DNA of 64,000 nt from Saccharopolyspora hordei (lineage in GTDB: Bacteria; Actinomycetota; Actinomycetes; Mycobacteriales; Pseudonocardiaceae), in assembly GCF_013410345.1 (NCBI RefSeq), contig NZ_JACCFJ010000001.1, positions 1 through 64,000 on the forward strand, written 5' to 3'. Made by a program: the position numbers and the translations under genes. Shown piece by piece: positions 31,988 through 39,414 of the stretch. Below the pieces are notes generated by a model that made no database searches, was not told the DNA's origin, and worked only from the letters and a program-made list of their open reading frames with translations. Position 1 is the first letter of the stretch; every line of letters starts with the position of its first letter.

Positions 31988-32970
31988 CCGTGAGTGCCAT
32001 GTCTGCGACCCCGAAGAAGAGCCTCAAGCTCTTCTCCGGTAGCAGTCACCCGGAACTTGCCGAGGAGGTGGCCAAGCAGCTCGACGTAACGGTCACGCCC
32101 CAGGCTGCCTACAAGTTCGCCAACGGCGAGATCTTCGTGCGCTACGACGAATCCGTCCGCGGTTGCGACGCGTTCGTCATCCAGTCGCACTGCAACCCGC
32201 TCAACGACGCCATCATGGAGCAGCTGATCATGGTGGACGCGCTCAAGCGCGCCAGCGCCAAGCGCATCACCGTGGTCATGCCGTTCTACGGCTACGCCCG
32301 GCAGGACAAGAAGCACAAGGGCCGCGAGCCGATCTCGGCGCGGCTGATGGCCGACCTGTTCAAGACCGCCGGCGCCGACCGGATCATGGCGGTGGACCTG
32401 CACACCGACCAGATCCAGGGCTTCTTCGACGGCCCGGTCGACCACCTGATGGCCCAGAAGCTGCTGGCCAGCTACATCCGCGAGACCTACGAGGGCGAGC
32501 AGATCACCGTGGTCTCCCCTGACTCCGGCCGCGTCCGGGTGGCGGAGAAGTGGGCCGACGACCTGGGCGGCACCCCGCTGGCGTTCATCCACAAGACCCG
32601 CGACCCCAGCAAGCCGAACCAGGTGGTCGCCAACCGCGTCGTGGGTGACGTCGAGGGCCGGCTGTGCGTGCTGGTCGACGACATGATCGACACCGGCGGC
32701 ACGATCACCAAGGCCACCGAGCAGCTGCTGGCCGCGGGCGCCAAGGACGTGATCATCGCGGCGACGCACGCGGTGCTGTCCGGCCCGGCGGTGGAGCGGC
32801 TGTCCTCGTGCGGCGCGAAGGAGGTCGTGCTGACCAACACGCTGCCGATCCCGGAGGAGCGTCGGTTCCCGAACCTCACCGTGCTGTCGATCGCCCCGCT
32901 CGTCGCCGAGGCGATCCACCAGGTCTTCGAGGACGGCTCGGTCACCAGCCTCTTCGACGGCCGCGCCTGA
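31984..32970 (+). CDS. prs: Ribose-phosphate pyrophosphokinase (PRPP synthetase)
   Basis: Forms PRPP from ribose 5-phosphate and ATP for nucleotide, histidine, tryptophan and arabinan precursor synthesis. The 328 residues are the class I type. Motifs include NGEIFVRYDESVRGCDAFVIQ, the ATP-site MPFYGYARQDKKHKGREPIS, the metal-binding VDLHTDQIQGFFD, and the PRPP loop VLVDDMIDTGGT. It is coupled to glmU by a 4-bp overlap and followed by a strong terminator. The ATG at 31984 is followed by a second in-frame ATG, MSATPKKSLK, which is a possible alternative start. Confidence 0.97.
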   Translation: MTVSAMSATPKKSLKLFSGSSHPELAEEVAKQLDVTVTPQAAYKFANGEIFVRYDESVRGCDAFVIQSHCNPLNDAIMEQLIMVDALKRASAKRITVVMPFYGYARQDKKHKGREPISARLMADLFKTAGADRIMAVDLHTDQIQGFFDGPVDHLMAQKLLASYIRETYEGEQITVVSPDSGRVRVAEKWADDLGGTPLAFIHKTRDPSKPNQVVANRVVGDVEGRLCVLVDDMIDTGGTITKATEQLLAAGAKDVIIAATHAVLSGPAVERLSSCGAKEVVLTNTLPIPEERRFPNLTVLSIAPLVAEAIHQVFEDGSVTSLFDGRA

Positions 32971-32992
32971 CCGGCACCACGCCACAGGCCGA

Positions 32993-33028
32993 ACGGCCCC
33001 GGGCCCACCTCAGTGGACCCGGGGCCGT
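32993..33028. terminator. Terminator hairpin after prs
   Basis: ACGGCCCCGGGCCCAC and GTGGACCCGGGGCCGT form a 16-bp stem with one mismatch and a 4-nt loop, 22 bp past the prs stop. Confidence 0.8.
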
Positions 33029-33084
33029 CGCCGTTCCAGGCTCCGCTCCGTACTCCCCTCCCCGCCCGATCGTCCCGGGGGGCA

Positions 33085-33128
33085 CGCGATCCCGATGGGA
33101 CCGGACGTCCGATCCCAGGGGGATCGCG
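33085..33128. repeat. Palindromic intergenic repeat, copy B
   Basis: A 44-bp element begins CGCGATCCCGATGGGA, has a central CCGGACGTCC and ends GGGGATCGCG. Read on the opposite strand it contains GGGATCGGACGTCCGG, identical to the centre of the copy at 61674-61725. It lies between convergent prs and nitroreductase genes, downstream of the prs terminator. Confidence 0.7.
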
Positions 33129-33225
33129 ACGACGTCACCCCTCGCCGCGCGTCGGACCCCGACACACCGCCGCACGTCCGCCGGGCGGGTGTCCCGCCAC
33201 CGGGGGCGCGCCCCCGGCCCGGGCG

Positions 33226-33834
33226 TCAGACGGCGGTGACGACCTCGTCGTAGTCGAGGCGGGGGAGGCGGGGGAACCAGGCGTTCTCGCCCGGCTTGCC
33301 GATGTTGACCACCACCAGGACCTGCTGCGTGCCGTCCGGGAAGAACTCCTCGTTGATGCCCGCCGCGTCGAAGCCGGTCATCGGGCCCGCCGCCAGGCCG
33401 GCCGCCCGCACGCCGAGGATGAAGTAGGCGACCTGCAGGCTGGCGTTGAGCTTGGCGTTCTCCGCGCGGAAGTCGTCGTCGGCGAAGATCTCCTTGGCTT
33501 CTGGCTTGTGCGGGAACACCTTCGGCAGCTTCTCGTGGAAGTCCAGGTCGGCGGCCAAGATCGCCACCAGCGGGGCCTGCTCGGTCTTGGCCCGGTTGCC
33601 CTCCGCCAGGTGCGGCAGCAGGCGCTGCTTGCCCTCCTCGGAGCGCACCAGCACGATCCGCAGCGGCTGCTGGTTCATCGACGTCGGGCCCCACTTGACC
33701 AGGTCGTAGATGGCCTGCACCTGCTCGTCGGACACCGGCTCGTCGGTGAACGTGTTCGCCGTGCGGGCCTCGCGGAACAGCAGGTCCTGCGCCTCGGCAC
33801 CGAGCGCGAGCTGGGCGTGGTCGACAACGGTCAT
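33226..33834 (-). CDS. Malonic semialdehyde reductase / nitroreductase family (RutE-like)
   Basis: FMN-dependent NAD(P)H oxidoreductase of 202 residues. Family landmarks are ARTANTFTDEPVSDEQVQAIYDLVKWGPTSMNQQPLRIVLVRS near the N-terminus (flavin site), then FILGVRAAGLAAGPMTGFD and the C-terminal NIGKPGENAWFPRLPRLDYDEVV. The pattern matches RutE/HadB-type members, which reduce malonic semialdehyde to 3-hydroxypropionate, but no rut or 3-HP genes are nearby, so the physiological substrate is open. ATG 33834 is used because the longer frame includes the promoter. Confidence 0.87.
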   Translation of the reverse strand: MTVVDHAQLALGAEAQDLLFREARTANTFTDEPVSDEQVQAIYDLVKWGPTSMNQQPLRIVLVRSEEGKQRLLPHLAEGNRAKTEQAPLVAILAADLDFHEKLPKVFPHKPEAKEIFADDDFRAENAKLNASLQVAYFILGVRAAGLAAGPMTGFDAAGINEEFFPDGTQQVLVVVNIGKPGENAWFPRLPRLDYDEVVTAV

Positions 33835-33936
33835 GATCGCTTCTCCCCAAGGTCTGTCGCGGGTGGGCCGCCCCCGCGAGCGGCCCACCCCCGACAACAT
33901 CCTTGAAGCTTCAAATGTTCCGCATGGTGGTACGGG

Positions 33937-35229
33937 TCACTCGAAGACACCGACCAGCTCGTTGAACGCCACCCCGATGAACAGCGCCAGGCACAGCACC
34001 AGCAGCGCGTTCGACAGCCACCGCGACCGGTGCGCGTCGGGCATCATCGTCTTCGAGTTCAGCAGCACCAGCAGCGTCCCGGCCAAGAACGGCATGAACA
34101 GCGCGCCCAGCACGCCGTAGACCACGGTCAGCTGGAACGGCTTGCCCAGGAACAGCAGCAGCATCGGCGGGAAGGTCAACCACAGCAGGTACAACCGGTA
34201 GGCCGGGCTGTGCATCCCCGCCTTGTGGTCGTAGTCCTCCGCGGTCTCCGGCGGCGCCTCCTTGGGCAGCCGCCAGGTGCGCCACCAGTCGGCGAACAGC
34301 AGGCTGACGCCGTTCCACACGCCGATCACCGAGCTGAACGCGACCGCGAAGAAGCCCACCAGGAACGGGATCCGGGCCCACTGCCCGTAGTCCTGCGCCA
34401 GCGTGTCGCCCAGCTGCAGCAGTCCCTTGTCGCCGCTGGTGAGGTCGTGCCCGAGCAGGATCTCGGCACCGACCACGAGCATCGCGACCACGAAGATCCC
34501 GGTGGTGATGTAGCCGACGGCGTTGTCGGTGCGCATGAACGGCAGCCAGCGCGGGGTCCGCCACCCCTTGGCGAAGGTCCAGTAGCCGTAGGCGGCCATG
34601 GTGATCGTGCCGCCGACACCGCCCATCAGGCCGAGCACGTAGGCGACCGAACCGCCCGGCAGCGTCGGGACCAGACCGGCCCCCAGCTCCAGCAGGTTCG
34701 GCCCGACCAGCACCGCCGTGCCCACCACGGTCACGAACATGACGCCGACCAGCACCGTCATGACCTTCTCGAGCAGCGCGTAGCGGCCGAACCAGACGAG
34801 CACGAGCCCGAGCAGACCGCAGACGATCGCCCACCCGGAGACCGGCAGCACCGGGAACAGCGCGTTCAGCGGCAGCGCCGAGGCGGACATCGCGGTGGCG
34901 CCGTAGACGAAGCCCCACACCACCGCGTAGAGCCCGAAGTAGCCGACGGCCCAGCGGCCCAGGGTGCGCCACCCGGCGAGCATGGTGCGGCCGGAGGCCA
35001 GGTGCCACCGCCCCACGGCTTCGCCCAGCGCCAGCTTGAACACCGTGCCCAGCACGACCGCCCAGAACAGCGCGTACCCGTAGCGGGACCCGGCGACGAG
35101 GGTGGCGACCAGGTCACCGGCGCCGACGCCGGTGGCCGCGGCCATGATGCCGGGCCCGACCTGCTTGAGCTTGGCCTTCCAGGTCGGGTCGGGCGCGGCG
35201 ACGCCCGAGGAGTTCGCGTCAGCAGACAT
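33937..35229 (-). CDS. Nramp-superfamily membrane transporter with atypical substrate motifs
   Basis: Polytopic membrane protein of 430 residues with about 11 hydrophobic segments. Its N-terminal arrangement (KQVGPGIMAAATGVGAGDLVATLVAGSRYGYALFW) aligns with the first Nramp helix. The canonical metal-binding DPGN of helix 1 is replaced by a GAGD-like sequence (TGVGAGD at 33-39). The helix-6 MPHN motif is not present (GGVGGTITMAAYGYW instead). Mn/Fe transport therefore should not be assumed. The start at 35229 begins MSADANSSG. The gene stands alone between the nitroreductase gene and rplY. Confidence 0.8.
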   Translation of the reverse strand: MSADANSSGVAAPDPTWKAKLKQVGPGIMAAATGVGAGDLVATLVAGSRYGYALFWAVVLGTVFKLALGEAVGRWHLASGRTMLAGWRTLGRWAVGYFGLYAVVWGFVYGATAMSASALPLNALFPVLPVSGWAIVCGLLGLVLVWFGRYALLEKVMTVLVGVMFVTVVGTAVLVGPNLLELGAGLVPTLPGGSVAYVLGLMGGVGGTITMAAYGYWTFAKGWRTPRWLPFMRTDNAVGYITTGIFVVAMLVVGAEILLGHDLTSGDKGLLQLGDTLAQDYGQWARIPFLVGFFAVAFSSVIGVWNGVSLLFADWWRTWRLPKEAPPETAEDYDHKAGMHSPAYRLYLLWLTFPPMLLLFLGKPFQLTVVYGVLGALFMPFLAGTLLVLLNSKTMMPDAHRSRWLSNALLVLCLALFIGVAFNELVGVFE

Positions 35230-35693
35230 GCCGGGAAAGCTAACCCGGAACACCTGCGCCCGACCGTTCCAGCGACCGAACCGTGACGTCACCGGGCGGG
35301 GCGGTGACCGACCGTGCCGGACCGCTGGCAGAGCGCGGACGACCAGGCCGTTCCCGGACCGTGCGACCGCGGAGCCGGCGCCGCGGGACCGCCGGGACCA
35401 CCGGGGTGAACTACGCTCCCGGCACCCCGCCGCGCCGGGTGCCCCGTGCGGAGTCGGCACCCCGTGCCCGTTTAGACTGTTCGGGTTGCCTCGGCGAGGT
35501 CGGGCGTTCCGCCCGGCGTGATCGGCGCGGTGGCACGGTGGCGGCCGACCCCTCCGGTCGGCGCACTGATGTCGCTCACACCCCGAGGTGCCGAACCCTC
35601 CCGGCACCGCGTCGATCCGCTCCGTAGCGCGCCCCACCGCCGCAGGCCAGCGACCCATCCACGTTCGCCCGACGTCATGAGGAGTGCACCACC
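35230..35693. other. Intergenic region and long leader of rplY
   Basis: No gene is supported. A -10-like TAGACT (35473-35478) inside CGTTTAGACTG is the best promoter candidate for rplY. This would leave a leader of about 210 nt containing two small hairpins: GCCGACC/GGTCGGC (35544-35562) and GGTGCCG/CGGCACC (35587-35608). They could support autoregulation, but I recognise no known leader family. The ribosome-binding site is the GAGGAG about 9 nt before the GTG start. Confidence 0.4.
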
Positions 35694-36302
35694 GTGTCCG
35701 AGGTACGTATCGCCGTCGAACAGCGCACCGAGTTCGGCAAGGGTGCCGCCCGCCGCACCCGCCGTGCCGGCAAGATCCCCGCGGTCCTCTACGGCCACGG
35801 CTCCGACCCGAAGCACCTGTCCCTGCCGTCCGTCGAGTTCGCCCGCGCCATCCGCGAGAACGGGCACAACGCGGTCCTCACGCTCGACGTGGCCGGTGGT
35901 GACAGCGAGCTCGCGCTGACCAAGACCATCACCACCCACCCGATCAAGAACTACATCGAGCACGTCGACCTGCTGCTCGTCCAGCGCGGCGAGAAGGTCA
36001 CCGTCTCGGTGCCGGTCGTGCTGACCGGCGAGGCCGGCCCGGGCACCCTGGTCAGCCAGGAGACCACCGAGGTCGAGGTCGAGGCCGAGGCCCTGCACAT
36101 CCCGGAGCAGCTGGAGCTGTCCATCGAGGGCGCCGAGGTCGGCACGCAGCTGCACGCCTCCGACATCAAGCTGCCGGCGGGCGTGGCCCTGCAGACCGAC
36201 GCTGAGACGATGGTCGTCAACGTCACCGAGGCCGCCGCGGCGCTGGCCGAGGAGACCGAGGTCGAGGGCGAGGGCTCCGAGGAGACCGCCTCCGAGGAGT
36301 GA
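35694..36302 (+). CDS. rplY: 50S ribosomal protein L25 / general stress protein Ctc
   Basis: Binds 5S rRNA in the large subunit. The 202 residues are the long Ctc type. The N-terminal L25 domain ([33 protein letters not shown]) is followed by the TL5/CTC beta domain, with [24 protein letters not shown] Glu-rich acidic tail, typical of actinobacteria, ends the protein. The GTG start has GAGGAG upstream. It precedes pth with a terminator between, in the same order as Rv1015c-Rv1014c. Confidence 0.95.
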   Translation: MSEVRIAVEQRTEFGKGAARRTRRAGKIPAVLYGHGSDPKHLSLPSVEFARAIRENGHNAVLTLDVAGGDSELALTKTITTHPIKNYIEHVDLLLVQRGEKVTVSVPVVLTGEAGPGTLVSQETTEVEVEAEALHIPEQLELSIEGAEVGTQLHASDIKLPAGVALQTDAETMVVNVTEAAAALAEETEVEGEGSEETASEE

Positions 36303-36322
36303 GCCCCGCCGTCGGGCGCGTC

Positions 36323-36356
36323 GCGCGCTGCCCCGCGATCGGGTGGGGCAGCGCGC
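36323..36356 (+). terminator. Terminator after rplY
   Basis: GCGCGCTGCCCC and GGGGCAGCGCGC form a perfect 12-bp stem with a 10-nt loop, 20 bp after the rplY stop and 147 bp before pth. Confidence 0.8.
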
Positions 36357-36502
36357 AGCGCCGGTGACCTGTCTGCCGAACCCTGCCGCGCGGCCGGACG
36401 AACTCCGGCTCCTCCGGCGGACGAGAGCCGCGCGGTTCGAGCAGAATGGGGTGCGACCTGCGCAGTCGGCGCACCCCCAGGTAGAGCAGGAGACTTCCCA
36501 CC

Positions 36503-37078
36503 GTGACTTCCCCGGACGCGGTCTCGCTGGTCGTCGGGCTCGGCAACCCCGGCCCGCGCTACGCCGGCAACCGGCACAACATCGGCTTCCTGGTGGCCGA
36601 CGAGCTCGCCGACCGGGTCGGCGGGAAGTTCAAGGCGCACAAGTCCGGTTCCGAGGTCGTCGAGGGGCGGCTCGCCGGGGCGCGCGTCGTGCTGGCGAAG
36701 CCGCGCTCGTTCATGAACCTCTCCGGCGGTCCGGTGGCCGGCGCGGTGAAGTTCTACAAGGTGCCGCCCGAGTCGCTCGTGGTCGTCCACGACGAGCTGG
36801 ACCTGCCGTTCGGCACCATCCGCCTCAAGCGCGGTGGCGGCGAGAACGGCCACAACGGCCTCCGCTCGATCACCAAGTCCCTCGGCACCCGCGACTACGT
36901 GCGGGTGCGCTTCGGCATCGGCCGCCCGCCCGGCCGGATGGACCCGGCCGACTACGTGCTCAAGGACTTCTCCACCGTCGAGCGCAAGGAACTGGCGTAC
37001 TTCATCGACGTCTGCGCCGACGCGGTCGAGGTGCTGGTCACCAAGGGCCTGGAAGCCGCCCAGAACCAGTTCCACTGA
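36503..37078 (+). CDS. pth: Peptidyl-tRNA hydrolase
   Basis: Releases tRNA from peptidyl-tRNA that drops off the ribosome. The 191 residues show all key motifs: [22 protein letters not shown] with the catalytic His in [17 protein letters not shown], the [30 protein letters not shown] block with the catalytic Asp, and [11 protein letters not shown]. The GTG start at 36503 has GGAG upstream. Gene and order match Rv1014c. Confidence 0.96.
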   Translation: MTSPDAVSLVVGLGNPGPRYAGNRHNIGFLVADELADRVGGKFKAHKSGSEVVEGRLAGARVVLAKPRSFMNLSGGPVAGAVKFYKVPPESLVVVHDELDLPFGTIRLKRGGGENGHNGLRSITKSLGTRDYVRVRFGIGRPPGRMDPADYVLKDFSTVERKELAYFIDVCADAVEVLVTKGLEAAQNQFH

Positions 37079-37224
37079 CCCGCCGGACGCGTCGGGTCGA
37101 GGAAGGTGAAGTGCTCGTCGACCACGGTCGGCTCCCGGCCGCGGCGGCGACAGCGGACAGCTGACTCCGGTGCAGGACCCGGCCCTGACCACCGCTGTGA
37201 TCGTGGGGCGCGGCGCGCTCGCCA

Positions 37225-37287
37225 GCCGTGTCCCGTGGCCGAGTCGACCAGGTACGGCATGTCGTCGGTGACGACCTGTGCGCTCAT
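37225..37287 (-). pseudogene. Possible remnant of an NAD-glutamate dehydrogenase gene
   Basis: On the minus strand the frame reads QVVTDDMPYLVDS. This resembles the conserved N-terminal VTDDMPFLVDS block of the very large bacterial NAD-dependent glutamate dehydrogenases. Neither flank continues the homology; downstream the frame becomes Arg/Pro-rich and runs antisense into pth. It looks like a short gene fragment in a 620-bp non-coding interval. The match is brief, so chance similarity cannot be excluded. Confidence 0.4.
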
Positions 37288-37369
37288 GCGGAGGTCGCGC
37301 CAGAGGTGCCGAGGAGTCGCCGGGGTCGACCGGGCGCGGAGGTCCGTCCCCCGGCCCGGCCGTCCGGCA

Positions 37370-37519
37370 TCAGCTGTGGAAGAGCTCGACCAGCACCCAC
37401 AGCGCGATGCGGACCAGGACGGTGAGCAGCGTCCGAGGCCTGCTCAGGCGCTCCTCGCGTGCCCGGCGGCGGCTGCTCCGGACACTCCGTCGTCGCGGTC
37501 GTTCACCATGTCGTGCCAT
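37370..37519 (-). CDS. Candidate small membrane protein (49 residues)
   Basis: Short reading frame with an ideal AGGAGG (37528-37533) 8 nt before its ATG. The first about 29 residues are strikingly Arg-rich (MARHGERPRRRSVRSS at the start). A single hydrophobic helix ends the protein (TLLTVLVRIALWVLVELF, about 30-47). A positive-inside, tail-anchored topology is predicted. It lies in the 620-bp gap between pth and the fatty-acyl ligase gene, downstream of that gene's terminator, so it would need its own promoter; a TAGGGT hexamer (37611-37616) is a weak candidate. A 14-bp palindrome GGTGACTCGTCACC lies just upstream of the ribosome-binding site. No homologue is recognised. Confidence 0.5.
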   Translation of the reverse strand: MARHGERPRRRSVRSSRRRAREERLSRPRTLLTVLVRIALWVLVELFHS

Positions 37520-37653
37520 CCGGCATCCCTCCTCGGAGGTGACTCGTCACCCGCCGGGACCCGGTCCGGTCCCGACGGGTGCGCACGCCGCCGGGATCGG
37601 CACACCTTCAACCCTAGGAACCCGGAACGCCAGCTCTCGGCCCACGCTGTCGC

Positions 37654-37684
37654 GCGGAGGCGCCGCGCGGTGCGGCGCCTCCGC
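37654..37684 (-). terminator. Terminator after the fatty-acyl ligase gene
   Basis: GCGGAGGCGCCGC and GCGGCGCCTCCGC form a perfect 13-bp stem with a 5-nt loop, 18 bp beyond the ligase stop codon. Confidence 0.8.
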
Positions 37685-37701
37685 GATCGGGACGCCGGGG
37701 A

Positions 37702-39360
37702 TCAGCTCGCGGGGACGAGGGACGCCGCGGCGGCGCGGCGGAGCTTGCCGGACGGGGTCTTCGGCAGCGACCCCGGCGAGAGCACCACGACCGCCGACGG
37801 CCGGGCGCCGACCGCGTCGAGGACGCGGGCCGCGACCTCCTTGCGCAGCCGCTTCTCCGCCTCCTCGTCACCGGCCAGGCGGGACTCCAGCACCACGGCG
37901 AACCGCTCGCGCCGGCTCCCGGCCTCCTGCCGTACCGCGGCGGCGTTGCCCGCGCGCACGCCCTCGACCTCGCAGGCGGCCCGCTCGATGTCCACCGGGT
38001 AGATGTTGCGGCCGCCCATGATGATCACGTCCTTGCGGCGGCCGCAGATCACCACCTGACCGTCCACCAGGTACCCGTCGTCCCCGGTGTCCAACCAGCC
38101 CTCGCTGTCCTGAGTGGACAGCGGCCCCTCGGTGGTGAGGTAGCCCGGCGTCACCGCCGCGCCGCGGATGCGCAGCCGCCCGACCTGCCGGTCGCCGAGC
38201 TCGCGGCCCTCGTCGTCGACCACGTCGACCTCCAGGCCCGGCAGCGGTCGGCCGAGCAGCGCGAACTGCCGCGCCCGCGCGGTGTCCGGAGCCACCGGTT
38301 CGGCCCGCCGCTGCTGCTCCAGGGCGTCGGCGTCGACGGTGTCGACCTCCACGCCGCGCCCGAGCGGCGCGAACGAGACCGCCAGCGTCGCCTCGGCCAT
38401 GCCGTAGGCGCACACCATGCTCGTCGAGTCGAGCCCGAACCGGGCGCCCGCCTCGGTGAAGGTCCGCACCGCCGCGGGGTCGATGGGTTCGGCGCCGTTG
38501 AGCGTGAACCGGACGCTGGAGAGGTCGAACTCGCCGTCGTCCGCGCGCGCCAGCCGGCGCCCGACGATCGCGTAGGCGAAGTTCGGCGCCGCCGTCACGG
38601 TGCCGCGGTGCTTGGTGATGAGCTCGGGCCACAGCAGGGGCCGGGCGAGGAAGTCGGCCGGGGTGACCTTGACCGCCGACATGCCGATGGCCATCGGCAC
38701 GGTCAGGCAGCCGACCATGCCCATGTCGTGGAACAGCGGCAGCCAGGACACCGCCACGTCGCGCTCGGCGTCCAGCTCGGCGGCCTCCACCATTGCCAGC
38801 AGGTTCGCGTGCAGGTTGGCGTGGGTGATCCGCACCGCCTTGGGCTCCGCGGTGGAGCCGCTGGTCAGCTGGAGCAGCGCGGTGGCGTCCTCCGGGACGT
38901 CGACCGGTCCGGCCAGCGGCGCGGCGCCGGACCCGGCGAGCTCGGCCAGGTGGCGGTGCGCGATGGAGTTCTCCTGCAGCATCGCGGAGAGGTCCTCGAA
39001 GGGCGGCCCCAGCAGCACCAGCCGCGCCCCGATCATCGTGAGCACGCGCACGGTGTCCTCGGCCCAGACCGCGAGGTCCGTGCGCGGCGTCGGCTGGTGC
39101 AGCATGGTCACGCTGCCGCCGCCGAGCCACACCGCCTGCACGGCGGGTGCGATCAGTCCCGGGTCGGCGGCGAGGATCGCGACGGCGGTACCGGGTTCGA
39201 GGTCGTCACCCAACGCGCCGGCGATCCGCCGCGCGTCGTCGTGCACCTGCCCCCACGTGCGGAACCAGGGCTCCTCGGGCTCTCCGGTGGTGAGCCCGCG
39301 TCCGCCCTCGCCGGTGTTGGCCCGGGCGGACGCCACCAGTGTCTCCACGAACCGACTCAT
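37702..39360 (-). CDS. Fatty-acyl-CoA/AMP ligase (Pks16-like, Rv1013 position)
   Basis: Adenylate-forming enzyme of 552 residues that activates a fatty or related acid with ATP, then forms acyl-CoA or passes acyl-AMP on. Visible are the A3 motif LLQLTSGSTAEPKAV, the FAAL/Pks16-type VSWLPLFHDMGMVG, A5 ACAYGMAEATLAVSF-like region, A7 WLDTGDDGYLVDGQVVICGRRKD and the C-terminal lysine region PKTPSGKLRR. The Lys in SGKLRR is present, so it is catalytically complete. The SWLPLFHDMGMVG form and position next to pth and ispE point to the Pks16 family. No linked PKS gene exists here, so the acceptor is unknown. Confidence 0.87.
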   Translation of the reverse strand: MSRFVETLVASARANTGEGGRGLTTGEPEEPWFRTWGQVHDDARRIAGALGDDLEPGTAVAILAADPGLIAPAVQAVWLGGGSVTMLHQPTPRTDLAVWAEDTVRVLTMIGARLVLLGPPFEDLSAMLQENSIAHRHLAELAGSGAAPLAGPVDVPEDATALLQLTSGSTAEPKAVRITHANLHANLLAMVEAAELDAERDVAVSWLPLFHDMGMVGCLTVPMAIGMSAVKVTPADFLARPLLWPELITKHRGTVTAAPNFAYAIVGRRLARADDGEFDLSSVRFTLNGAEPIDPAAVRTFTEAGARFGLDSTSMVCAYGMAEATLAVSFAPLGRGVEVDTVDADALEQQRRAEPVAPDTARARQFALLGRPLPGLEVDVVDDEGRELGDRQVGRLRIRGAAVTPGYLTTEGPLSTQDSEGWLDTGDDGYLVDGQVVICGRRKDVIIMGGRNIYPVDIERAACEVEGVRAGNAAAVRQEAGSRRERFAVVLESRLAGDEEAEKRLRKEVAARVLDAVGARPSAVVVLSPGSLPKTPSGKLRRAAAASLVPAS

Positions 39361-39414
39361 GCGACGGAGCTTACGTTCCCGGCTCCCGTGGCACGATCGC
39401 GTGACGGGCCGGGA

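Noticed and set aside
35230-35693. A structured non-coding RNA or known ribosomal-protein leader upstream of rplY
   Set aside because: Two small hairpins are visible, but I recognise no known leader family and short stems are common at this GC content.
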